Shown: positions 1-3,451 of the stretch, piece after piece
Layout of the letters: each line of letters starts with the position of its first letter
Numbering within the stretch: the first letter of the stretch is position 1
NCBI GenBank assembly: GCA_003484545.1
Contig: DNCF01000400.1
Location: 507-6,154, forward strand
Length of the DNA stretch: 5,648 nt
Direction: 5' to 3'
From: Massilia sp.
GTDB taxonomy: Bacteria > Pseudomonadota > Gammaproteobacteria > Burkholderiales > Burkholderiaceae_D
The notes under the pieces: generated by a model
Told to the model about the DNA's origin: nothing
The model's input: the letters and a program-made list of their open reading frames with translations, nothing else
The model's database searches: none
Translations under genes and position numbers: made by a program

Positions 1-21
1 CGGCGGTATCGGCCAGCGCGC

Positions 22-27
22 TACAAT
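22..27 (+). promoter_or_regulatory. Candidate -10 box of the ferredoxin gene (leaderless arrangement)
   Basis: The sequence TACAAT matches the sigma-70 -10 consensus at five of six positions and ends six bases before the ATG at 34. Transcription would therefore be expected to start at or within a base or two of the ATG. No Shine-Dalgarno-like purine run lies between the box and the start codon. The -35 region would fall at or beyond the left edge of the window, so only half of the promoter can be judged. Confidence 0.5.
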
Positions 28-33
28 CGCGCC

Positions 34-336
34 ATGAGCCACGATGCCACATCCCATTCGATCACGCTGCAGCCGCTGGATTGCGGTTTCCCCAGCGGCG
101 GCGCGACCATCCTCGAGGCCGCCGAGGCGGTCGGCGTCGACTTGCCGAATTCCTGCCGCAACGGCACCTGCCGCACCTGCATCTGCCGTCTCGACAGCGG
201 CACGGTGCGTTACCTGGTCGAATGGCCCGGCCTGTCGATCGAGGAAAAGCGCGAAAACTACCTGCTGCCCTGCGTCGCGGTGCCGACCTCCGACGTGGTG
301 GTCAACGCGCCGCTGGCGAAGCGGCTGGCGTGGTAG
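34..336 (+). CDS. [2Fe-2S] plant-type ferredoxin, 100 aa
   Basis: This is a small soluble electron carrier of the plant-type [2Fe-2S] ferredoxin family, expected in the cytoplasm. The cluster ligands are visible as C41-x4-C46-x2-C49-x30-C80, inside the family signature with N39-S40 before the first ligand and L78-P79 before the last. The spacing differs from the ISC-type adrenodoxin-like ferredoxins, which have C-x5-C-x2-C and a longer gap to the last cysteine. Extra cysteines at 17 and 51 are probably not ligands. At 100 residues it is a stand-alone single-domain ferredoxin with no reductase domain attached. The ATG at 34 is the only good start. It has no ribosome binding site, and a TACAAT box ends six bases upstream, so the message is probably leaderless. 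Its last 35 bases overlap the 3' end of the hydrolase gene on the other strand. The redox partner cannot be told from this window. Confidence 0.93.
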   Translation: MSHDATSHSITLQPLDCGFPSGGATILEAAEAVGVDLPNSCRNGTCRTCICRLDSGTVRYLVEWPGLSIEEKRENYLLPCVAVPTSDVVVNAPLAKRLAW

Positions 337-1228
337 CGCTGGCCAGCGCCTTGTCGATCGCGGCCGCCACCAGCGGCCAGGCGAAGGACGTCGCCGCCAC
401 CTCGTCGTAGTGGCTGGCGCCGGGCAGGATCACGACCTCGGCGCTGTCGCCGGCCGCTTTCGCGCGCGCTGCGTAGTCATGGGCGACGCGCGGCGGCGAG
501 ATCGTGTCCAGTTCCCCCGTCACCAGGATCGTGTGCACGCCGTTGGGCATGAGCTCGGCGGCATTGGTGTCGGCATACACGTCGGGCCGGCCCGGACCGG
601 GCTGCCCGGCCAGTTCCGGCGTGTCGCGTCCGCAGCTGGTCTTGATCAGCTCGCGTTCACGGCGCAGGTCGGCCAGGCCGCCCAGGCTCACCACCGCGCG
701 CACCGGCAGCATGCGCTCGCGGTACAGCGGGCTGGCTTTCGGTATGCGCGCGCGGCCGGCGATCCACTGCACCAGCTGGCCGCCGGCCGAGTGGCCGACC
801 GCCACCACGCGATGAAGATCGAGGCGGTGGGCACCGGCCTGGCGCGACAGGGCATCGAGCGCCGCATGCATGTCCTCGTACATCCCGGGATAACCGCCGC
901 CGGCCTCGTCGACGCGGCGGTATTCCACGTTCCACACCGCAAAGCCGCGTTCACGCAGGGCGCCGGCCATGTTGCGCAACTGGGTGATGCCGCCGAACTT
1001 CTCGGTCCAGCAGCCGCCGTGGACCAGCACCGCGACCGGGAAGGGCCCGGCGCCTTGCGGCACGAACAGCTCGGCATATTGCGAGGGCGCGGAACCGTAG
1101 GCGATGCGCGCGTCGGGGGCGGGGCCGCTCAGGGCCATGTAGTCGTCGAGCTTCATCGGGGCGGCGTCGGCGTTGGCCATCAGGGCGGCCGGGAGCAGGG
1201 CGGCAAGGATCATGGAGCGCAGCTTCAT
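302..1228 (-). CDS. Secreted alpha/beta-hydrolase (esterase/lipase/peptidase-like), 308 aa
   Basis: This is a serine hydrolase of the alpha/beta-hydrolase fold, probably exported to the periplasm or beyond. Residues 1-22 form a signal peptide: basic start (K2, R4), hydrophobic core, then an A-D-A site before A23. In the mature part the H70-G-G oxyanion motif precedes the nucleophile elbow G145-H-S147-A-G-G. D241 in the GELD segment and H273 in the GASHYD segment complete a plausible Ser-Asp-His triad. The HGG plus GHSAGG pattern is shared with the hormone-sensitive-lipase/BD-FAE-like and prolyl-oligopeptidase-like branches, so the substrate (ester or peptide) is undetermined. The start at 1228 gives the complete signal peptide, but no Shine-Dalgarno sequence precedes it. 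The coding 3' end overlaps the ferredoxin gene by 35 bp. Length is normal for a single-domain member. Confidence 0.9.
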   Translation of the reverse strand: MKLRSMILAALLPAALMANADAAPMKLDDYMALSGPAPDARIAYGSAPSQYAELFVPQGAGPFPVAVLVHGGCWTEKFGGITQLRNMAGALRERGFAVWNVEYRRVDEAGGGYPGMYEDMHAALDALSRQAGAHRLDLHRVVAVGHSAGGQLVQWIAGRARIPKASPLYRERMLPVRAVVSLGGLADLRRERELIKTSCGRDTPELAGQPGPGRPDVYADTNAAELMPNGVHTILVTGELDTISPPRVAHDYAARAKAAGDSAEVVILPGASHYDEVAATSFAWPLVAAAIDKALASATTPAASPAAR

Positions 1229-1255
1229 CGAGGGAAAATGTTGAGGGAAAGCTGC

Positions 1256-1277
1256 ACTATACCGGGGCTTTCCCGGT
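1256..1277 (-). promoter_or_regulatory. Candidate -10 box and overlapping dyad upstream of the hydrolase
   Basis: On the minus strand TATAGT (1261 to 1256) matches the -10 consensus at five of six positions and would start transcription about 20 bases before the hydrolase ATG. A perfect 6-bp inverted repeat, ACCGGG-gcttt-CCCGGT (1261-1277), touches the box and fills the expected -10/-35 spacer. No good -35 hexamer is seen. The dyad could be an operator or simply a GC-rich hairpin. The deduced short leader is pyrimidine-rich and carries no ribosome binding site. Confidence 0.35.
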
Positions 1278-1310
1278 TGCGCACGATTGAAAACCTTTCC
1301 CGTTCTTCCA

Positions 1311-1319
1311 TGCTAGTCT
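1311..1319 (+). promoter_or_regulatory. Candidate extended -10 promoter of the 60-aa gene
   Basis: TGCTAGTCT fits the extended -10 pattern TG-n-TAnnnT, which can work without a good -35 box. A TTGAAA hexamer at 1287-1292 is present but 21 bases away, which is too far for normal spacing. The predicted transcript would begin near 1326 and have a leader of about 35 bases, including the inverted repeat AAAAC-n6-GTTTT at 1324-1339 and the ribosome binding site at 1349-1354. Confidence 0.35.
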
Positions 1320-1360
1320 GCGCAAAACGTCAATGTTTTCACAACCATGGGAGGACGAAG

Positions 1361-1543
1361 ATGAGCCAGTCGAAATCGGGCGGCAGCCCGCAGAACAAGC
1401 AGTCGGACAACCTGTCGGAAGAGGACCTGGCCAAGCAGCGCGCCGGCAAGGAAGACAAGAGCAGCCATGACGCCAAGTCGCGCGTGAAGGCCGGTACCGG
1501 CGAGGGCGCCGGCGGCGGCGCCAAGCAGAAGCAGAACCACTGA
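1361..1543 (+). CDS. Small hydrophilic Gly/Lys/Ser-rich protein, 60 aa, unknown function
   Basis: I do not recognise a family. The 60-residue product is almost entirely polar and predicted to be disordered: nine Gly (15%), nine Lys and nine Ser, no Cys, Trp, Tyr or Phe, and apart from Met1 and several Ala only L18, L23 and V42 as hydrophobic residues. The C-terminal third has a G45-T-G-E-G-A-G-G-G run followed by a basic KQKQNH tail. High glycine with high hydrophilicity meets the loose description of hydrophilins, which are often linked to osmotic or drying stress; that link is inference only. The ATG at 1361 is well supported by GGGAGG at 1349-1354, six bases upstream. A much longer open frame runs in from upstream without a stop, but it is antisense to the hydrolase and has no matching start signal. 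The 61-aa gene follows after a 75-base gap containing a strong hairpin. Confidence 0.75.
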   Translation: MSQSKSGGSPQNKQSDNLSEEDLAKQRAGKEDKSSHDAKSRVKAGTGEGAGGGAKQKQNH

Positions 1544-1560
1544 AACAAAGGCAAGGCAAG

Positions 1561-1599
1561 GCGCATCGCAGCCGGCCCGCAGCCGGCTGCGACGTGCGC
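1561..1599. terminator. Strong GC-rich hairpin between two small genes
   Basis: CGCAGCCGGC (1567-1576) and GCCGGCTGCG (1582-1591) form a perfect 10-bp stem with a 5-base loop. A second 5-bp outer stem, GCGCA (1561-1565) with TGCGC (1595-1599), flanks it across a small bulge. No T-run follows on the plus strand, so this is not a textbook intrinsic terminator. It may attenuate transcription, protect the 3' end of the upstream message, or terminate weakly between the 60-aa and 61-aa genes. Confidence 0.45.
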
Positions 1600-1618
1600 A
1601 TTTACAGAAAGGACAACG

Positions 1619-1804
1619 ATGGAAACGAACGACCCGCGCGACGAGTATGGTGCGATGCGTGCCCCGCTGCGCGCCCATTCGACGCCCGATCCGGAGCAGA
1701 CCCCGACTCCGCCCACCATTCCGGTTCCCGACGACGTGCCCGATCCGGCGCACGCCCCGGTCGAGGAACCCGTGATTCCCGAGCCGCCGATCCGGGCAGG
1801 CTGA
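1619..1804 (+). CDS. Small proline-rich acidic protein, 61 aa, unknown function
   Basis: I do not recognise a family. Sixteen of 61 residues are proline (26%), mostly in T-P, V-P, D-P and E-P steps from residue 23 to 57. The rest is rich in Asp and Glu, with no Cys, Phe, Trp or Lys. No signal peptide or membrane segment is visible, and the chain should be extended and disordered. The start at 1619 is supported by a GAAAGGAC ribosome binding site at 1607-1613, five bases upstream. Two other frames are open across the same stretch, on plus and minus strands, but this frame has the best start signal and a stop at a natural hairpin-rich boundary. It lies 75 bases after the 60-aa gene on the same strand and could be co-transcribed with it by read-through of the intervening hairpin. 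It faces the 58-aa gene tail to tail. Confidence 0.62.
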   Translation: METNDPRDEYGAMRAPLRAHSTPDPEQTPTPPTIPVPDDVPDPAHAPVEEPVIPEPPIRAG

Positions 1805-1860
1805 GACCGCGCCCGGTCCGCGCTCGCTTGGGGCTCACCCCGCGCTCAGGCGCGACGCTT

Positions 1861-1892
1861 CCGCAGTGAACGGCCAGGCCTGTTCACCGCGG
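1861..1892. terminator. Hairpin between convergent small genes, possible bidirectional terminator
   Basis: CCGC-a-GTGAAC-GG (1861-1873) can pair with CC-t-GTTCAC-c-GCGG (1879-1892) around a small loop, with one A-C mismatch and one bulge. It lies in the 111-base gap between the stops of two convergent genes, where a shared terminator is expected, but no T-run follows on either strand. Two smaller dyads lie just before it: GACCG-n4-CGGTC (1805-1818) and GGGG-n4-CCCC (1830-1841). Confidence 0.4.
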
Positions 1893-1915
1893 ATATCTCC
1901 ACTCCGCCGTGGCCG

Positions 1916-2092
1916 TCAGGTCTTGCCTTCCCCCTGGTCCTTCTTCTCGCCCGACGGCAGCGGCGGGATCTGGCGGATCATCTCTTCCGTTTCCCTTTGC
2001 GCCGGCGTCTTCTCGCCGCTGCCGATGTCGTCCTCGTGCAGGATGGCGCCGCCCTTGGCCGCCGGGTCCGAACTCTGTCGTGGATTGCTCAT
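1916..2092 (-). CDS. Small charged hydrophilic protein, 58 aa, unknown function
   Basis: I do not recognise a family. The 58 residues are polar: an N-terminal S/N/P/Q stretch, G14-G-A-I-L-H-E-D-D, a likely short helix at about 31-42 (A-Q-R-E-T-E-E-M-I-R-Q-I), then P43-P-L-P and a Lys/Glu/Gly tail. There is no Cys, Trp, Tyr, signal peptide or membrane segment. The open frame extends 32 codons further upstream to 2188, but the ATG at 2092 is clearly the start: AAGGAG (2106 to 2101 on the minus strand) sits eight bases before it, and the extension reads through the AT-rich promoter region. Like the 60-aa protein it is small, soluble and probably disordered, and it may act in a similar setting. 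It is divergent from the 45-aa membrane protein gene and convergent with the proline-rich gene. Confidence 0.75.
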   Translation of the reverse strand: MSNPRQSSDPAAKGGAILHEDDIGSGEKTPAQRETEEMIRQIPPLPSGEKKDQGEGKT

Positions 2093-2126
2093 GGTATGTA
2101 CTCCTTGCGTTGACAATGTTGGAACA

Positions 2127-2135
2127 ATCCTAACA
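2127..2135 (-). promoter_or_regulatory. Candidate extended -10 promoter of the 58-aa gene
   Basis: On the minus strand TGTTAGGAT (2135 to 2127) fits the extended -10 pattern TG-n-TAnnAT. Transcription would start near 2120, giving a leader of about 28 bases that contains the AAGGAG ribosome binding site. No convincing -35 box is seen at normal spacing. The opposite strand carries a perfect TTGACA at 2110-2115, but no -10 box follows it at the right distance. Confidence 0.35.
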
Positions 2136-2204
2136 GCCAGGGTTCGCGATCGGCGCGCAATAGAGTCGCCGCCGATGTTGTAATTCACACAAAGTTACAA
2201 TTAT

Positions 2205-2218
2205 GTTCGGTGTCGAAC
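2205..2218. promoter_or_regulatory. Inverted repeat GTTCG-n4-CGAAC, possible activator site
   Basis: A perfect 5-bp inverted repeat, GTTCGgtgtCGAAC, lies in the AT-rich divergent region. Its centre (2211/2212) is roughly 40-43 bases before the transcription start expected from the TATAAT box at 2241-2246. That is the typical position of an activator that replaces a -35 box. No regulator can be named from the sequence. Confidence 0.3.
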
Positions 2219-2240
2219 GTTCCTTGTTTATGAGTTTTTT

Positions 2241-2246
2241 TATAAT
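2241..2246 (+). promoter_or_regulatory. Consensus -10 box (TATAAT) of the 45-aa membrane protein gene
   Basis: A perfect TATAAT follows a run of six or more T residues in the most AT-rich part of the window (about 2175-2262). Transcription would start near 2251-2255, giving a leader of about 30 bases with GGAG at 2272-2275. No hexamer resembling TTGACA occurs at 16-18 bases upstream, so the promoter may need an activator or the upstream A/T-rich DNA. Confidence 0.55.
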
Positions 2247-2283
2247 ATTCATTCAAATTCGGTTCAGTTACGGAGACACACAG

Positions 2284-2421
2284 ATGGGCAATTCGCTGCA
2301 CAACAAGATTTACCTCGGCCGCAACCACGGCTTCACCTCGCGCCGCTTCCAGGGCGTGCTGGCGGTGGCCGGCATCATCGGCGCCGGCCTGGTCTGGGTT
2401 GCCCTGCGCACGCTGCGCTAA
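2284..2421 (+). CDS. Small single-span membrane protein, 45 aa, unknown function
   Basis: I do not recognise a family. The 45-residue product has a polar, basic N-terminus (K8, R13, R20, R21) followed by one hydrophobic segment at about residues 23-41, rich in Val, Ala, Gly and Ile with one Trp, and a short basic tail L-R-T-L-R. It should be a single-pass inner membrane protein; with positive charges on both sides the topology is not clear. The ATG at 2284 is chosen because GGAG lies at 2272-2275, eight bases upstream, and a TATAAT box precedes it. An in-frame extension back to 2203 would place the start upstream of the -10 box and would add an unrelated hydrophobic stretch encoded by promoter DNA. 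Small membrane proteins of this size often bind and modulate larger membrane complexes, but no partner is evident here. Confidence 0.72.
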   Translation: MGNSLHNKIYLGRNHGFTSRRFQGVLAVAGIIGAGLVWVALRTLR

Positions 2422-2490
2422 GCGGGTTCGATCGGCGCTGTCGATTGCCGCCGGCGGAACGGGTAATGCCGCCGCAAGTGCCCGCCATGG

Positions 2491-2518
2491 TTGTCGCCAC
2501 GGCCCGCGGCGGTTACCA
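2491..2518 (+). promoter_or_regulatory. Weak candidate promoter of the 127-aa gene
   Basis: TTGTCG (2491-2496) and TACCAT (2513-2518) each match four of six consensus bases and are 16 bases apart. The expected transcript start near 2525 would lie before the ATG codons at 2536 and 2548 but after the one at 2518, which favours one of the two inner starts. The match is weak and could be chance. Confidence 0.25.
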
Positions 2519-2535
2519 TGTCGGCCGCACGAACC

Positions 2536-2919
2536 ATGAAAGCGGCAATGAAGAACGAAAAACTGACGACTGACGAATACAACGCGCTCGAATTCATTCG
2601 CGGCGGCGCGCGCAACGACCGGGTGAATGCCTGCGTCGGGCGCAATGCGAAGCGCCTCGCGGGCCTGAAGATGGTCCAGTACGGCCGCAACGGCAGCCTG
2701 GCCCTGACCGAGAAGGGGCAGGAAGTCCTGTTCCTGCGCAGTTGCGTCGAAGCCCTGCAGGCCTTGTCCGAGGACCCGGCCGCGCCGGTGGCGGGCGACG
2801 TCGTCCAGTTCCTCAGCCGCAAATCGCACATCGCGCCGCGCGCCGAGGGCGGCTTCGAGGTCACGGCCAAGGGGCGGGAGTCGCTGGCCGACATCCTGGC
2901 GCAGCAGCCGCGCAAATAA
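2536..2919 (+). CDS. Winged-helix-like protein with two similar wing motifs, about 127 aa
   Basis: I do not recognise a named family. Counting from the ATG at 2536, two segments share a pattern exactly 52 residues apart: G53-x4-T58-x-K60-G61-x-E63-x-L65 and G105-x4-T110-x-K112-G113-x-E115-x-L117, with L41/L93 also matching. The G-x-L-x-L-T-x-x-G-x-x-x-L form is typical of the wing and last helix of winged-helix DNA-binding domains, and the preceding helices (about 13-22 and 36-45) fit that fold. So this may be a tandem winged-helix protein acting on DNA or on another protein. It is soluble and has no signal peptide. The start is uncertain: ATG codons lie at 2518, 2536 and 2548, and a TTG at 2491. 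None has a strong ribosome binding site, although GAAAG (2537-2541) lies six bases before 2548. The gene is followed within 20 bases by the REPIN-like element. Confidence 0.72.
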   Translation: MKAAMKNEKLTTDEYNALEFIRGGARNDRVNACVGRNAKRLAGLKMVQYGRNGSLALTEKGQEVLFLRSCVEALQALSEDPAAPVAGDVVQFLSRKSHIAPRAEGGFEVTAKGRESLADILAQQPRK

Positions 2920-2934
2920 GCGTTCTGCGCCTGC

Positions 2935-2988
2935 TCGTAGGGTGGGCGCGGCCGGCGTAGGCACTCCGTGCCCACGCGTTACGTGCGT
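2935..2988 (+). repeat. Left arm of the REPIN-like element
   Basis: This arm carries GGTGGGC (2941-2947) and GTGCCCACG (2968-2976), which can pair, but they are separated by 18 extra-looking bases before CCGTG, whereas the right arm has only three bases there. It therefore looks like a REP unit with about 15 bases inserted in, or diverged from, the loop. Confidence 0.55.
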
Positions 2989-3096
2989 ATGCTTTCTATG
3001 TTGGCTGGGACGTCTTGCCCGCTAACGTCGATCCCGCCTGTTTCGCGTTCATCGCATACGTTGCGGTCGACACATCGCCGCATGTAACTGCCGGCC

Positions 3097-3135
3097 ACGT
3101 GCGTAGCGCGTGGGCACGGGATGCCCACCTTACGA
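3097..3135 (-). repeat. Right arm of the REPIN-like element with compact hairpin
   Basis: GTGGGCA (3110-3116) and TGCCCAC (3122-3128) form a perfect 7-bp stem with a 5-base loop, the typical compact REP hairpin. A run of six T (3146-3151) follows about 17 bases later on the plus strand. That is too far for a classical terminator, though the hairpin may still stabilise the 3' ends of messages from either side. Confidence 0.55.
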
Positions 3136-3150
3136 CAACCCCAGCTTTTT

Positions 3151-3366
3151 TCAACCGCGCCGGCGCCGGTGCGGATAGACGAGCGTACGCACGGCGATCT
3201 CCGCCGGGACGTTCATCGCCGCCAGGAATTCGGCCGCGCGCTGCAGGCCGAGCGTGGGAATCGAGGCCACCGCCTGGTTGACCAGGTCGCGCGTGCGCAG
3301 GTCGGTCCGGGTGACGCGCGGCCTGGCCGCGGGCGTCGGGTGTCCCTGTACTTCTTCCATCTTCAC
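3151..3366 (-). CDS. Small basic protein, 71 aa, unknown function
   Basis: I do not recognise a family. The N-terminal third is basic and proline-containing (P10, P12, P16, R15, R17, R20, R24, R26), then comes a mostly helical stretch (about 26-35 and 41-51), an N52-V-P turn, another helix (55-62) and a very basic end Y64-P-H-R-R-R-R-G. The helix-turn-helix-like arrangement and high Arg content would fit nucleic-acid binding, but I would not assign it. A GTG at 3366 has GGAG (3375 to 3372, minus strand) five bases upstream. The ATG two codons later (3360) has the same site at 11 bases and is the alternative start, giving 69 aa. The gene lies 85 bases downstream of the c-di-GMP gene on the same strand but has its own candidate promoter with two dyads. 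Its stop lies 15 bases from the REPIN-like element. Confidence 0.6.
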   Translation of the reverse strand: MKMEEVQGHPTPAARPRVTRTDLRTRDLVNQAVASIPTLGLQRAAEFLAAMNVPAEIAVRTLVYPHRRRRG

Positions 3367-3383
3367 ATCAACTCCGTTAATTG

Positions 3384-3403
3384 CAATAGAGACATTGCTA
3401 TTG
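3384..3403. promoter_or_regulatory. Inverted repeat CAATAG-n8-CTATTG over the -10 region of the 71-aa gene
   Basis: A perfect 6-bp inverted repeat overlaps the candidate TACAAT box (3405 to 3400, minus strand) and the expected transcription start. A protein bound here would block transcription, so it is a plausible repressor operator. It could also form a hairpin at the start of the message. Confidence 0.35.
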
Positions 3404-3428
3404 TAGAGGAATGATGTAGAGATTTCTA
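3400..3428 (-). promoter_or_regulatory. Candidate sigma-70 promoter of the 71-aa gene
   Basis: On the minus strand TAGAAA (3428 to 3423, four of six consensus bases) and TACAAT (3405 to 3400, five of six) are separated by exactly 17 bases. The transcript would begin near 3393, leaving a leader of about 27 bases with GGAG at 3375-3372. Two dyads overlap the promoter. Confidence 0.45.
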
Positions 3429-3430
3429 CA
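3415..3430. promoter_or_regulatory. Dyad TGTAGA-n4-TCTACA over the -35 region, with an extra half-site
   Basis: TGTAGAgattTCTACA is a perfect 6-bp inverted repeat covering the candidate -35 box of the 71-aa gene. A direct copy of TGTAGAG occurs 13 bases away (3402-3408), so three half-sites are clustered. On the minus strand the dyad also lies 22 bases after the stop of the c-di-GMP gene, but its short AT-rich stem with no T-run makes it a poor terminator, so an operator is more likely. Confidence 0.4.
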
Positions 3431-3451
3431 AAGAATTACCTAGCAACATGA

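Larger units (their letters stand above)
2935..3135. mobile_element. REPIN/MITE-like non-coding element, 201 bp, with inverted ends
   Basis: The left end TCGTAGGGTGGGC (2935-2947) and the right end GCCCACCTTACGA (3123-3135) are inverted copies with 12 of 13 bases matching. Just inside, CCGTGCCCACGCG (2966-2978) and CGCGTGGGCACGG (3107-3119) are perfect 13-bp inverted copies, and weaker similarity continues inward to about 2988 and 3097. The two arms enclose about 105 bases with no plausible gene. Two inverted REP-like units around a spacer are the layout of REPINs, which are mobilised in trans by RAYT transposases; no such gene is present here. The element lies between the 3' ends of convergent genes, the usual place for REP sequences. 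I see no target-site duplication. Short frames that cross it are not credible genes. Confidence 0.6.

Noticed and set aside
44..1543. 499-codon open frame on the plus strand
   Set aside because: It runs antisense through the whole hydrolase gene and out of frame over the ferredoxin, both of which have clear family motifs. Its composition is the His/Arg/Gly-rich pattern typical of a GC-rich shadow frame. Only its last 60 codons, starting at 1361 behind a ribosome binding site, are taken as a gene.
1313..1753. Overlapping minus-strand frames of 114-146 codons opposite the 60-aa and 61-aa genes
   Set aside because: They contain hydrophobic stretches that could be mistaken for membrane segments, but they have no start signal and lie opposite two genes with good ribosome binding sites. 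This call is less certain than the other rejections, because the small genes themselves are unassigned.
2110..2138. TTGACA at 2110-2115 as a plus-strand promoter
   Set aside because: The hexamer is perfect, but no -10-like sequence follows at 16-18 bases, and the downstream gene has its own TATAAT more than 120 bases away.
1866..2183. 105-codon plus-strand frame opposite the 58-aa gene
   Set aside because: It starts inside a hairpin, has no ribosome binding site and ends within the AT-rich promoter region. The minus-strand gene has an AAGGAG site at the right spacing.
2093..2188. N-terminal extension of the 58-aa gene to 2188
   Set aside because: The ATG at 2092 has a near-perfect ribosome binding site, and the extension would translate the likely promoter.
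2203..2283. N-terminal extension of the 45-aa gene to 2203
   Set aside because: The upstream ATG lies before the TATAAT box, so it would not be in the message, and the added residues are encoded by AT-rich promoter DNA.
2185..2964. 259-codon open frame on the minus strand
   Set aside because: It is antisense to the 45-aa and 127-aa genes, begins inside the REPIN-like repeat and ends in promoter DNA. It has an Arg/Ala-rich shadow composition and no recognisable motif or ribosome binding site.
3110..3151. Hairpin plus T-run as an intrinsic terminator for the 127-aa gene
   Set aside because: The six-T run starts about 17 bases after the stem, too far for a classical intrinsic terminator, and the hairpin is explained by the REP-like arm.
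3015..3414. Plus-strand frames crossing the REPIN-like element and the 71-aa gene
   Set aside because: They begin inside the repeat or shadow the minus-strand gene, show Arg/Pro-rich shadow composition and have no ribosome binding site.
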